A stretch of 64,000 bases of DNA from positions 62,001-126,000 of the forward strand of contig JAFEAL010000006.1 of the NCBI GenBank assembly GCA_018266435.1, written 5' to 3'. The notes under the pieces were generated by a model, which had not been told where the DNA came from, ran no database searches, and saw only the letters and a list, made by a program, of their open reading frames with translations. Of the stretch, positions 26,920 through 36,720 are shown piece by piece (positions within the stretch are counted from its first letter, which is position 1; each line of letters begins with the position of its first letter). This stretch comes from Bacteroidota bacterium. Lineage in GTDB: Bacteria > Bacteroidota > Bacteroidia > Cytophagales > Cyclobacteriaceae. The position numbers and the translations under genes are program-made.

Positions 26920-29900
26920 ATGAAAAACTGCGCATTGATATTTTTCTTTCTGCTGTCCCTTTGCATAGAATCAAACGCACAGAGCCAGACCGCTTCTTCT
27001 ACGTATGACCCTGTGTTCTTTAACAAAATGAAGTGGCGCAACATAGGCCCTTCCCGGGGAGGCCGATCGTTAGGCGCCACCGGAAGTCCGGGGCGACCGA
27101 ATGAATATTATTTTGGAGCAACCGGTGGTGGTCTTTGGAAAACCACCGATGGTGGAACCGAGTGGGCTCCGGTAACCGATGGGCAAATAACCTGTTCCTC
27201 AATTGGGGCAGTAGCTGTTGCAGAAACAAACCCCGACATTGTTTATATCGGAGGCGGAGAGACTCAACTCCGCGGCAGCATCACACAAGGAGACGGAGTT
27301 TATAAAAGCACGGACGGTGGAAAAACATGGCGCTCGCTTGGATTGAAAGAAACACAATCCATTTCCCGCATTCGGGTTCATCCTACCAATCCTGACATTG
27401 TATATGTGGCTGCACTCGGCCACCCGTATGGAGACAACGAAGAACGCGGAGTGTTCAAATCAACGGATGGCGGCAATACCTGGAAGAAAATTTTATATGT
27501 CAGCCCCAAAGCCGGAGCGGCTGATTTAATCATTGATCGCACCAACCCAAAAATTCTGTACGCTTCCACCTGGCAAGTTTATCGTAAAACATGGAAGATG
27601 TGGGGCGGTGGACCGGACTGTAAATTATGGAAATCGGAAAATGGTGGCGAGACCTGGAATGAGCTGACCAAAAATCCCGGCATGCCCGATGGGCCACTCG
27701 GAAAAATAGGAATCACGGTTTCGCCAGCAGATAATAAAAGACTTTGGGCAATTGTAGAGGCCAATGATGGAGGTGTGTATCGAAGTGATGATGCCGGAGC
27801 TACCTGGAAAAAAACAAACGATGATCGCAAACTTCGTCAACGTGCATTTTATTATACGCGTATTTATGCCGACCCATTTGACCGCGAGACAGTCTATTGC
27901 CTAAATGTGGATTTCTGGAAGTCCACAGATGGAGGAGTAACATTCGGTACTCAAATACATGTTCCACACGGTGACAACCATGATTTGTGGATTGACCCAA
28001 ACAACCCTCAACGCATGATTGCTGCCGATGACGGGGGCGGAACGGTGTCTATAAACGGAGGCAAAACCTGGACTGCACAAGATTATGTAACGACTCAGTT
28101 TTACCATGTTACCACCACCAATCATGTTCCGTATCATGTGGCCGGTGCGCAGCAAGACAACACAACTATTGCTGTACCGAGCGATGGATGGGACCACATG
28201 AACGTGCTCGGCCCATGGGGTTATGATGTGGGGGGCGGAGAAAGCGGCTACATCGTTTCACATCCCCTGCATCCGGATGTGTATTATGCCGGAAGCCAAG
28301 GTGCGTTGCTCACCCGCTATGACCGGGTTACCGGACAAGTGCGCGACATTCAGGTTTATCCAAGATTTTTTTCAGGAGAACCGGCCAGCGAATTGCCGGA
28401 GCGCTGGCAGTGGACTTTCCCCATTGTCTTCTCACCGAAAGATCCCAACATCATGTACACTTGTTCTCAACATGTTTGGAAAACGACAGATGATGGACAA
28501 AGCTGGCAGGCTATAAGTCCGGATTTAACCTATGCCGACCCTGAAACGCTGGGTATATCAGGCGGGATCATCACCCGTGATATGAATGGCCCCGAAATTT
28601 ATGCCACTGTTTTTGCCTTGGCTCCTTCTTTTCATGATGTCAATACGATTTGGGCCGGATCAGACGATGGAAAAATAACAATCACTCGTGATGGTGGAAA
28701 AAACTGGACAGACATTACTCCCAAAGACCTTCCTAAAAATTCTGTGGTAGCAATTATTGACGAGTCGAGGCATGCGCCAGGAACGGCTTATGTAGCGGCC
28801 TTTCGGTATCAGGTAGATGATCGCCAACCCTATGTTTATCGAACCAAAGATTATGGCAAGACATGGATTAAAATTATTACAGGAATTAAGGACGGACATT
28901 TTGCCCGGTCAGTGCGAGAAGACAGGGTGCGTCAGGGGCTATTATTTTTAGGTACCGAACATGGCGTATATGTTTCGTTCAATGCAGGTGATAATTGGCA
29001 GCCGCTTCAATTGAATCTGCCCGATACGCCCATCCGCGATTTGGTGGTGAAAGACAACGATGTAGTACTCGGAACACACGGCCGGGGATTTTGGATTCTC
29101 GACGACATTCAACCGTTGCGGCAACTTACCCCGGATAATATGAAACAACACGCCATACTCTTTCAACCGGGTGATGCCATACGAGGAGTGAATAATGTGG
29201 TAATTCAGTACTACTTAAAAAATGAAGTAGATACAGTGACGATTGAAATACTCGATACACAAGGAAAAGTTGTTCAAACATTCAAAGGCGATAAACCCGA
29301 ATATAAATCCGACCCGAATATTCCAAGATGGGAACGTGAGCCAGCCAGACCCACTACGGCTTCGGGGCTCAATACTTTTTCGTGGAACTTGCGTTATCCC
29401 GGAGCCACGGTTTTTGAAGGAATGATTTTGTGGGGCGCGAACGCGAAGGCCGGACCAAAAGCACCGATCGGGAAATATCAAGTACGGTTTACGGAGGGAA
29501 GTTACTCACAGGTTTATCCGTTTTCAGTGTTGATTGATCCGAATTTGAAAGGCGTAACAGAGTCAGACTTGAAAGAAACATTTGACTTTGCTGTAAAAAT
29601 CCGCGACCGCGAAAGCGAGTGTAATCAGGCAGTGATTCAAATCAGAAAAATCAAAAAGCAAATTGAAGATGGATTGAAAAACACGAACGATCCATCCATT
29701 GCCAACCCATCGAAAGAGTTGATCGCAAAACTGACAGCCATCGAAGAAGAGTTATACCAAACCAAAAATCGCAGTGGTCAAGACCCGCTTAACTTTCCAA
29801 TTAAGTTAGGCAACCGCATTTCTGCTGTGCGCAGAAGTTTGGAAACAGGCGATGCCAAACCTACGGCCGGCTCCTATAAAGTTTTTGGAGAACTATCAAA

Positions 29901-29988
29901 AGAACTGGATGTGCAATTGACGAAACTGAAAGCGGTGTTGAATGATGGGTTGCCTCCGTTGAAGCAGAAATTAAATTTAGATCGTTGA
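26920..29988 (+). CDS. Secreted BNR/Asp-box repeat protein (sortilin/VPS10-like propeller)
   Basis: A 1022-residue exported protein. The signal peptide runs to about residue 21 (ESNAQ). Residues 40-740 form beta-propellers with at least ten Asp-box motifs such as KSTDGGKTW, KSTDGGNTW, KTTDDGQSW and ITRDGGKNW. A C-terminal part (from about 760) has a small beta-domain and then a helical region. These proteins are often auto-annotated as glycosyl hydrolases or sortilins, but no catalytic residues of a sialidase are evident. There is no recognisable T9SS C-terminal sorting domain. Likely periplasmic or surface binding protein, function unknown. Converges with the plug gene with 7 nt between. Confidence 0.85.
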   Translation: MKNCALIFFFLLSLCIESNAQSQTASSTYDPVFFNKMKWRNIGPSRGGRSLGATGSPGRPNEYYFGATGGGLWKTTDGGTEWAPVTDGQITCSSIGAVAVAETNPDIVYIGGGETQLRGSITQGDGVYKSTDGGKTWRSLGLKETQSISRIRVHPTNPDIVYVAALGHPYGDNEERGVFKSTDGGNTWKKILYVSPKAGAADLIIDRTNPKILYASTWQVYRKTWKMWGGGPDCKLWKSENGGETWNELTKNPGMPDGPLGKIGITVSPADNKRLWAIVEANDGGVYRSDDAGATWKKTNDDRKLRQRAFYYTRIYADPFDRETVYCLNVDFWKSTDGGVTFGTQIHVPHGDNHDLWIDPNNPQRMIAADDGGGTVSINGGKTWTAQDYVTTQFYHVTTTNHVPYHVAGAQQDNTTIAVPSDGWDHMNVLGPWGYDVGGGESGYIVSHPLHPDVYYAGSQGALLTRYDRVTGQVRDIQVYPRFFSGEPASELPERWQWTFPIVFSPKDPNIMYTCSQHVWKTTDDGQSWQAISPDLTYADPETLGISGGIITRDMNGPEIYATVFALAPSFHDVNTIWAGSDDGKITITRDGGKNWTDITPKDLPKNSVVAIIDESRHAPGTAYVAAFRYQVDDRQPYVYRTKDYGKTWIKIITGIKDGHFARSVREDRVRQGLLFLGTEHGVYVSFNAGDNWQPLQLNLPDTPIRDLVVKDNDVVLGTHGRGFWILDDIQPLRQLTPDNMKQHAILFQPGDAIRGVNNVVIQYYLKNEVDTVTIEILDTQGKVVQTFKGDKPEYKSDPNIPRWEREPARPTTASGLNTFSWNLRYPGATVFEGMILWGANAKAGPKAPIGKYQVRFTEGSYSQVYPFSVLIDPNLKGVTESDLKETFDFAVKIRDRESECNQAVIQIRKIKKQIEDGLKNTNDPSIANPSKELIAKLTAIEEELYQTKNRSGQDPLNFPIKLGNRISAVRRSLETGDAKPTAGSYKVFGELSKELDVQLTKLKAVLNDGLPPLKQKLNLDR

Positions 29989-29995
29989 AGGTAAG

Positions 29996-31255
29996 TTACC
30001 GCGGGTTTACCGGGATGAGCATATAGCCAATTAATAAATCTGCGTTGGGGCGAAAGGGATGATTGTAAACAGCCACTTCATAGGTATTCTCCGTTTCAAA
30101 GTGCGAGCCTTCAATGGTAAAGGGGTTTAGGGTTTTAGATTCAATCACATACTGGTATTCGTAGTATCCTTGTTTCAAATATTGTCGTGACTCATACAGC
30201 CCGGTGGTGGCATTGTACTTCATTTTATTTTTGTCACTTCGTTCATAGTTGTTGAATTTTCCAATCAGGTATACATCTCCATCGTAAGGGACATCGGCTT
30301 TCAAAGAAAAATTAACATACAAATAATTTCCATTGGTGGCCGGCTCACCGTAGTCAGTATTGTCGATTATGAAGTTTCCATCCATATCATTAGTTTGTGA
30401 GTACACATCGTTGCCGCGCGATGCATCGGTGAGTACATACAATTCAAACGGTTTAAGGTTGCGTACCATTTTGCCGGTGTTCACACCCGGTGCATTGAGC
30501 GAACGAAAATCCACAAACCGAAATTCACTGCCTCCATAAAATTGTTTGGAGTCATCGAGGTTTCGGTATTCGAGTTGGCTTTGGTCATCGCGCACAAACG
30601 AAGGCTGCACATTGAACTTGGCATTGTCCCATCGTTGGTTCTGCCTGATGTTGACATGGATCATTTCTGTAGGGTTCAATATTTCTACATCATTATAGCT
30701 AATTACAAAATTGAACAGTTGTTTCTGCCAGTTAAGTGTGCCGGCACCAATTTGCTGGTCATCTTTAGTTACGGCTATCTGGGTATCAAACACCATCATC
30801 CGTTTGGATAAAATGATATTTTGTACATCATCGCGATAAGCCACCAGCAAATAGTTACCCGGATATTTTACGGCAGGAACTGGCACCCGATAGTGAATGT
30901 ATCGCTCATGGGTATTGCCTGACAGGGCATAGTCCGTGATGGGAAATTCATTGTAGGCATCCATAAATTCCAGATCAGCCAGGGTTGATTTGGTCCAGTC
31001 ATAGTTGCAGTGAATCAGTTTGATGTAATAATTATTTCTGCGGTCTTGAAAGTCGTCAAACTCCAGCAATAGGTTTTGTCGTTGCACGGGCGTGGAAGAA
31101 GGCTGCAAAAAATCCTGTGCTCCGCCCATGGAGGGATAAAGTTGCACCGTTCTGATTTGTGCTTCGTAAATTTTATCTTCGAATAAGAGTGTAGGCTGGG
31201 CGGCTAAGTGCTGCAGAGAATACACAAGGCAGGTAAACAAAAGATATTTCATCAT
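29996..31255 (-). CDS. Type IX secretion system plug protein (DUF5103)
   Basis: A 419-residue exported protein with a signal peptide (ending HLAAQ at about 19-20) and the DUF5103 pattern: 'VQLYPSMGG', 'LLLEFDDFQDRRNNYYIKLIHCNYDW' and 'VKYPGNYLLVAYRDD'. In Flavobacterium johnsoniae this family supplies the Plug that closes the periplasmic end of the SprA translocon of the T9SS. The gene is monocistronic and unlinked to sprA here, which is usual for T9SS genes. With porX at 39083 it implies a working T9SS in the organism. Confidence 0.82.
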   Translation of the reverse strand: MMKYLLFTCLVYSLQHLAAQPTLLFEDKIYEAQIRTVQLYPSMGGAQDFLQPSSTPVQRQNLLLEFDDFQDRRNNYYIKLIHCNYDWTKSTLADLEFMDAYNEFPITDYALSGNTHERYIHYRVPVPAVKYPGNYLLVAYRDDVQNIILSKRMMVFDTQIAVTKDDQQIGAGTLNWQKQLFNFVISYNDVEILNPTEMIHVNIRQNQRWDNAKFNVQPSFVRDDQSQLEYRNLDDSKQFYGGSEFRFVDFRSLNAPGVNTGKMVRNLKPFELYVLTDASRGNDVYSQTNDMDGNFIIDNTDYGEPATNGNYLYVNFSLKADVPYDGDVYLIGKFNNYERSDKNKMKYNATTGLYESRQYLKQGYYEYQYVIESKTLNPFTIEGSHFETENTYEVAVYNHPFRPNADLLIGYMLIPVNPR

Positions 31256-31322
31256 GTAAGGATTAATAAATAACCGGATTTACGAAGCTAACGAAAAAAA
31301 TAGTTAACCTATTACAACCTTT

Positions 31323-31471
31323 ATGGTAGAAAATGATACTTACTCATTAGAGGTTCAATACCCGCGGGAAATGAACCGATTAAAAAGCGTATTAACGAAG
31401 AGCGCCAGACACAGCACACGCTCTACGACAGATACTGCCGCGGGCTGATGGCTGCTTGCCTGTGGTATTAA
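31323..31471 (+). pseudogene. ECF sigma factor remnant (sigma-70 region 2)
   Basis: Two frames together read as the beginning of an extracytoplasmic-function sigma factor. An ATG at 31323 gives MVENDT, then one frame shift leads to 'LLIRGSI', and the frame to the stop at 31469-31471 contains 'RQTQHTLYDRYCRGLMAACLWY', the typical AQ..LYDRY...LM..CLRY of region 2.1. The rest of region 2 and all of region 4 are missing. This is decay rather than a short functional gene. Confidence 0.6.
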
Positions 31472-31768
31472 CGCAACCAGGCGACCATTAAATAAGTAAA
31501 CCGGGTAAGAGTCTATTCCAAAAATTATAACTCCGGGGTTTCTATGCCGATTCGGTAAAAGGCATTGTGACTGCCTGGCAAAGAATAGTATGGTTTCAAT
31601 TCAGAAAAATAATTGTGGCATTTAGGTATTGCAATCTTGGGGAGGCATTTACTACAACAGGTTGCCCTATCGGTGAATTATTGGTGCAATGTGTCAACGG
31701 ACTTATCAATACGATTACTCAAATCTTGCCAGTATTAAGTTGCTCCGTAAAATTGAAATTGTAAAGCA
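31472..31768 (+). other. Degenerate stretch between two gene remnants
   Basis: About 300 nt without a supported gene. A 65-codon frame (31567-31764) shows no family features. Another frame ends with 'NLASIKLLRKIEIVKQ' and a stop overlapping the next ATG as in a coupled gene pair, so a decayed small gene, perhaps an anti-sigma or linker protein, may once have lain here. Confidence 0.4.
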
Positions 31769-32287
31769 ATGAAACCCAAGCATTATTATTTTTTGGTAGG
31801 CTTTCATTGGTGAGCTATACACAAAACTCTGCCGACACAACGAGCTACCCATCTATCAAAAAAACTTCGCCAAACAAACGCTGCCGATAAATTGACTGGC
31901 TATTTTTTCAATGTGCAGACCGGTGCGCTGATTGACAACAAAAACAAAAATGCACTGTTTGTAAAAGTTTCGTAGGGGGGCACATCCGTTGTTTGTGCGA
32001 AGTAGCGCTAATTATAGCACCGATTCATTTTCGGAGGTGAGTAGCGGAAGAACCATTAACCCGCTGATCGGCTACCGGCTGAAGCACCACGACCTGAGTA
32101 TGAGCATGGCCTTAGGGTATATAAATACCAGCAGATATTCTATAAACAGTCTCCGTATTATATATATCCGGGTTGCTGGGTTATACCACAATCATCTTTT
32201 GCACCGTATCCGTATAGGTCAGGTGTGCAAGAGGTAACACAAGACCTGAACCGGGTGCAGGTGATGGTGTCGGCAGGGTGGAAGTAA
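31769..32287 (+). pseudogene. Decayed outer-membrane beta-barrel-like protein
   Basis: Fragments in different frames read as one exported protein. An ATG at 31769 opens a signal-peptide-like 'MKPKHYYFLVGFH'. Frame shifts then give 'QNSADTTSYPS', 'TGYFFNVQTGALIDNKNKNALF', 'NPLIGYRLKHHDLSMSMALGYI' and finally 'EVTQDLNRVQVMVSAGWK' before the stop at 32285-32287. Alternating polar/aromatic strands ending in a W-K terminus suggest a small outer-membrane barrel. At least three frame shifts are needed. Together with the sigma remnant upstream it looks like a dead sigma/OMP locus. Confidence 0.5.
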
Positions 32288-32289
32288 TG

Positions 32290-34203
32290 TTATTTTCCTT
32301 CTATTTCCTCAATTTCCAACGCCACGGATTCCCACCGTTTGTTTTCTTCTTCAAGTTGCAAATCTACTTTTTCAAAGAGTTGTTGCTGGGTCATCAGTTT
32401 TTCAGCGTTAGAATATACCTCAGGCTTGGTCAACTCACTTTCGATAGACTCTTTTTCTTTAACCAAACGCTGAACGGCCTCTTCAATTTTTTTTAACTCT
32501 TTGTTGAGAGCTTTCAATTTGTTTTCAGCAGAAGGATTGGTGTCTCTTTTAGATTCTTTCTTGGGCGATTCTTTTTTGGCTGTGTGAGCTTCGGGAAGTT
32601 TGCCGGCTTCGTTTTTCTTGTGCCAGTATTCGTATTCTTCATACGTGCCAGGGTATTCTTTGATCTGGTGATTTTCAATGTACCAAATCTTGTTAGCTAC
32701 CTGACTCACAAAGTGGCGGTTGTGACTCACCACCACAAAACTTCCCTGGTATTGTTGCAGAGCCTGGATCAAAATGTTTTCTGAAATAAAATCGAGGTGG
32801 TTGGTGGGCTCATCGAGCAGCAAAAAATTGGCTTCTGAGATCAGGGTTTTAGCCAGGGCCACACGTGATTTTTCTCCGCCCGAAAGCACCTTTATTTTCT
32901 TAAACACCTCTTCATCTGAAAACAAAAAGCAACCGAGTACACTGCGTAATTCCAACTCGGTCTTGCCACTTCCGGCTTGTTTCAGTTCATCTAAAATTTC
33001 ATTATCCACGTGGAGCGACTCCAACTGGTGCTGTGCGTAAAACCCGTAGATCACATTGTAACCAATCGTCCGCTCGCCTTCCACCGGCTCGGTGTTGGCC
33101 AGGATTCGCAACAGCGTGGACTTTCCTTTTCCATTGGCCCCAATCAGGGCAATCTTGTCACCCCGCTCAATGTTGGCACTGGTCTTTTGTAAAATATCAA
33201 GCGAGCCGTATGATTTTGAAATTTCTTTTAGTGTAACCACATGCCGGCCTGATGGCTGCTTGAATGTAAACTTGAAATTAATCTCAGCCACATCGTTCAC
33301 CACCTCTTCAACTTTTTCCATCCGGTCAAGCGCCTTTACACGTGATTGCACCTGTCGTGCTTTAGTGGCTTTGGAGCGGAATCGCTCAATGAATCGCTCG
33401 GTCTGTCGGATTTTTGCTTGTTGGTTTTCAAATGCGTTTTGCTGAATCTCCTCGCGCAATTCTTTTTCCTGCAAATAGTAAAAATAATTTCCTTCGTACG
33501 TCACCAATTGTTGGTTGGTAACATCTACGGTTTTGTTGATGATGTTATTCAGAAAGGTACGGTCGTGCGATACAATGATTACGGCACCTTCATAAGTGCG
33601 CAAATAATTTTCCACCCACTCAATGGAGGGAAGGTCCAAGTGATTGGTTGGTTCATCGAGCATTAGGCAAGATGGTTTTTCCAATAACAGTTTGGCCAGC
33701 ATGACGCGCATGCGCCATCCACCCGAAAACTCGCGCAGCGGGCGATGCAAGTCTTGAGTTGAAAATCCAATCCCTTCTAAAATTTCTTCGGCTTTGGCTT
33801 GCATGGTGTAGCCATCGAGGTGTTCAAACTTTTCCTGCAGTTTGGTTAGTTTTTCAACTAAGTCATCGCTGTATTCGGTTTCCAGTTGATGAAGAATTTT
33901 TTCAATCTGCCGTTGGGTATCCACGGCTTCTTTAAATGCGCCCATCGCCACGGTAAGAATGGCATCGTCTGTTTGGTAGGAGAGGAGGTCTTGGTTGAGA
34001 AACCCGATGGTGCAATCTTTGGCTTTGCTGATGGAGCCTTCGTTCACGCTCATCTCACCGTTGATAATCTTGAGCAGCGTGGATTTGCCCCGGCCATTCA
34101 GCCCGATGAGGCCGATCTTGTCGTTGGGGCGAATGAACATGGAGGCATTTTCATAAAGCGCGCGGCCACCAATGAAATAGGAGATGTTGGAAATTGAAAT
34201 CAT
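32290..34203 (-). CDS. ABC-F family ATP-binding cassette protein
   Basis: A soluble protein of about 637 residues with two ABC ATPase domains and no membrane helices. Walker A motifs are GLNGRGKST and GANGKGKST, signatures FSGGWRMR and LSGGEKSR, and Walker B segments end in LDEPTNHLD in both halves. A charged inter-domain linker and a C-terminal coiled coil (about 545-637) fit the ABC-F translation factors (Uup/EttA/YheS), which act at the ribosome. Start at 34203 (MISISNISYFIGG), since the upstream 19 codons are not family-like. Confidence 0.93.
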   Translation of the reverse strand: MISISNISYFIGGRALYENASMFIRPNDKIGLIGLNGRGKSTLLKIINGEMSVNEGSISKAKDCTIGFLNQDLLSYQTDDAILTVAMGAFKEAVDTQRQIEKILHQLETEYSDDLVEKLTKLQEKFEHLDGYTMQAKAEEILEGIGFSTQDLHRPLREFSGGWRMRVMLAKLLLEKPSCLMLDEPTNHLDLPSIEWVENYLRTYEGAVIIVSHDRTFLNNIINKTVDVTNQQLVTYEGNYFYYLQEKELREEIQQNAFENQQAKIRQTERFIERFRSKATKARQVQSRVKALDRMEKVEEVVNDVAEINFKFTFKQPSGRHVVTLKEISKSYGSLDILQKTSANIERGDKIALIGANGKGKSTLLRILANTEPVEGERTIGYNVIYGFYAQHQLESLHVDNEILDELKQAGSGKTELELRSVLGCFLFSDEEVFKKIKVLSGGEKSRVALAKTLISEANFLLLDEPTNHLDFISENILIQALQQYQGSFVVVSHNRHFVSQVANKIWYIENHQIKEYPGTYEEYEYWHKKNEAGKLPEAHTAKKESPKKESKRDTNPSAENKLKALNKELKKIEEAVQRLVKEKESIESELTKPEVYSNAEKLMTQQQLFEKVDLQLEEENKRWESVALEIEEIEGK

Positions 34204-34496
34204 ACCATGAAAAAACCGCGCAAAGATAACTTTTTGAAACTTTAATACTCTATTTTTCACCCTAATGAAAGTGTTTCCTTTTCTTTTTCAGAATTACGGC
34301 CACTTAGCCGGAAAATGATCTTGGTTTTAGTGATCAGCGCGTTATGCTTTCCGCATAGGTACACTGCAGAACAAAGCCATGGCGTAAGTAAGAATGTGCT
34401 GAGTTTAAGGCAGCAGCATTTGCTTGGCTACCGATCTTCAAAACACGCTTGACAGTGCCTGACTTTTATTGTAGGTTTAAATTAAAACAGATAATT
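34204..34496. other. Gap between divergent ABC-F and sorbosone dehydrogenase-like genes
   Basis: Contains one small plus-strand frame at 34315-34452 (45 codons, hydrophobic N-terminus MILVLVISALCF) with no recognised family. It may be a short exported peptide or chance. No clear promoter box was identified. Confidence 0.3.
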
Positions 34497-35651
34497 ATGA
34501 AATCCCGACTGATTCAATTTGCTTTTCTTTTTTTGATTATTGGACTGACACAGTCAGCTTTTGCACCACACCCTGCCTGGTCACCGGCTATTACGGCTAT
34601 GAGTGCCTCGCTTCCATTGGAGAAAATTAAATTACCCAAAGGTTTTTTCATTTCGGTTTTTGCCGAAGTAAACAATGCACGTTCGATGGCGATGAGCCCA
34701 AACGGAACCATCTTTGTTGGAAACCGCGAGGGTGATAAAGTGTATGCGGTAAAAGATGAAGATGGCGATGGTAAAGCAGATAAAAAATGGGTGATTGCAT
34801 CCGGACTGAATATGCCCAATGGGGTGGCTATTCACAATGGCGATTTATATGTAGCAGAAGTGAACCGTATTCATAAATTTCCGGGTATTGAAAGCAAACT
34901 TGATAACCCGGGCCAATCACAAATCATATACGATAAATACCCGACTGATACTCACCACGGGTGGAAGTACATTGCTTTTGGTCCTGACGGAAAACTATAT
35001 GTACCGGTGGGGGCTCCCTGCAACATCTGCGAACCAGAAAAACCGGTGTATGCCAGCATCACACGCATGAATGCCGATGGCACTGGCCTGGAAATTTTTG
35101 CTCATGGCGTGCGTAACACAGTTGGGTTTACGTGGCACCCGGTAACCAAAGAAATATGGTTTACCGATAATGGCCGCGATTTGCTGGGCGATGATGTACC
35201 GCCTTGTGAATTAAATACGGCACCCAAGGCTGGCTTGCATTTTGGATATCCGTATTGTCACGGTGGGTTTTTAAAAGATCCGGAGTTTGGCAGTAAAAGA
35301 CCGTGCAGTGATTTTGTGAAGCCGGCTCAAAATCTGGGAGCCCATGTGGCCCCGCTCGGGTTAAAGTTTTATACCGGTAAAATGTTTCCTGCCGAGTATC
35401 ATAATCAAATTATTTTAGCTGAGCATGGCTCATGGAACCGCTCCAAAAAAAGCGGATACAAACTCAGCTTGGTAAAAGTAGATGCCAACAGCAAAGCTAC
35501 GAGCTACACTACCTTTGCTTCGGGATGGATGGATGATGCCACCCAAAAAGTATGGGGCAGACCCGTGGATGTATTGCTCTTACCCGATGGCTCCATGCTG
35601 GTAAGCGATGACAATGCCAATGTAATTTACCGCATCGTGTACAAAGGCTGA
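34497..35651 (+). CDS. Exported PQQ-dependent sugar dehydrogenase-like protein (sorbosone dehydrogenase family)
   Basis: A protein of about 384 residues from the ATG at 34497, with a signal peptide (MKSRLIQFAFLFLIIGLTQSAFA). The six-bladed propeller of soluble glucose/sorbosone dehydrogenases is seen in 'GNREGDKVYAVKDEDGDGKADKK', 'YIAFGPDGKLYVPVGAPCNICEP', 'HGVRNTVGFTWHP' and 'EIWFTDNGRD'. The Cys pair in the CNIC segment may form a disulfide. PQQ binding is a family inference. The stop is 2 nt from the GTG of the dipeptidase gene, so the two are co-transcribed. Confidence 0.85.
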   Translation: MKSRLIQFAFLFLIIGLTQSAFAPHPAWSPAITAMSASLPLEKIKLPKGFFISVFAEVNNARSMAMSPNGTIFVGNREGDKVYAVKDEDGDGKADKKWVIASGLNMPNGVAIHNGDLYVAEVNRIHKFPGIESKLDNPGQSQIIYDKYPTDTHHGWKYIAFGPDGKLYVPVGAPCNICEPEKPVYASITRMNADGTGLEIFAHGVRNTVGFTWHPVTKEIWFTDNGRDLLGDDVPPCELNTAPKAGLHFGYPYCHGGFLKDPEFGSKRPCSDFVKPAQNLGAHVAPLGLKFYTGKMFPAEYHNQIILAEHGSWNRSKKSGYKLSLVKVDANSKATSYTTFASGWMDDATQKVWGRPVDVLLLPDGSMLVSDDNANVIYRIVYKG

Positions 35652-35653
35652 GT

Positions 35654-36714
35654 GTGGACAGGAGAGGGTTCGTAAAAAAATCTGCAATAGCAGCTTTTGC
35701 AGCTTCATGGGTTAGTCTTGAAGGCAAGGGCAACGGGTTACTTTCGGCTGATGAATTTCTTTCCTTCGATTTTCACGCGCATCCCGGTTTGTTTTTTGCA
35801 AAAAACATAGACTCAGTCTCAGGAGATGCGGCCTTAGCCAAAACGATTGCTGAAATGAAGGAGGGAAAATTGAGCGGAGCTTTCTTTAGCCTGGTGGCAG
35901 ATTGGAAGCTGATAAAAATTGGCCCTGATGGAGTTAAGCCGGCACGTTCTTTTGCACCTAATGAAGCATGGAACGATTATACAAACCAGGTACAAATTCT
36001 GAAAACGATCATCCAACATCACGCGCTGAAACTGGCAACCCGGGGCAGCGACTTAGAGTCGTCATTAAAAAAAAATGAAATTGCCGCCTACCTTTCATGT
36101 GAAGGTGGAGATTTTTTAGAGGGACAAGTTGATCGATTGGAAAAAATGTATGAAGATGGGGTGCGGTCTGTTCAGTTAGTTCATTATACCCCAATGAATT
36201 AGGCGATTTACAAACTGAACCGCCACAACACAATGGCCTTTCATCGGTTGGGAAAGATGTGGTGCGGAAAATGAATCAGCTAAAAATGATTGTAGATGTG
36301 GCTCACGCCACGTTTGAAACAACCAAACAAACGGCTGAACTTTCAACCTCGCCCATTATTCTTTCACACAGCATTTTACAGAGAGACGAGGGCAGGCCGG
36401 TAGCCAGACGCGCCATTTCAGTTGATCATGCCAAAGTAGTTGCCCAAACCGGAGGAGTGATCGGAGCGTGGCCTTCCGGTTTCAACAAAAGTTTTGATGA
36501 ATTTATTGACAATGTAAAACGGCTGGTAGATGCAGTAGGAATTGACCACGTAGGGCTTGGCACCGATATGGACGGTAATTTTAAACCGGTATTTTCCAGT
36601 TACCTTCAGCTTCCGCAATGGATCGCGGCACTGCGGTCCAGAGGATTCAGTACAGAAGAAACAAAAAAAATAACAGGAGAAAATGCCGGCCGCGTGTTGA
36701 CCAAAGTGTTGTGA
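35654..36714 (+). pseudogene. Membrane dipeptidase (peptidase M19) split by a frameshift
   Basis: Two adjoining frames (35654-36202 and about 36203-36714) together give a full M19 dipeptidase of roughly 353 residues. The N-terminus is Tat-like (DRRGFVKKSAIAAF). Zinc ligands are HAH (41/43), the Glu of 'SCEGGD', and in the second frame the His of 'VDVAHAT' and 'LSHS', with the Asp of 'GLGTDMDG'. The break is at a run of four C (36190-36193): restoring one base gives the expected 'HYTPNELGDLQ'. Either a real single-base deletion or a consensus error. Intact enzymes cleave dipeptides, often with D-residues. It follows the sorbosone dehydrogenase-like gene by 2 nt. Confidence 0.85.
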
Positions 36715-36720
36715 GAAATA

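Noticed and set aside
26920-29988. Sialidase activity for the BNR protein
   Set aside because: Asp-boxes alone do not show sialidase function; the catalytic Arg triad and Tyr/Glu pair were not evident.
31567-31764. 65-codon frame between the sigma and OMP remnants
   Set aside because: Lies in decayed sequence and shows no domain pattern; other frames look as coding-like as this one.
34315-34452. 45-codon frame with hydrophobic N-terminus before the sorbosone dehydrogenase-like gene
   Set aside because: Could be a small peptide, but no homology or ribosome binding site is evident; mentioned only within the gap entry.
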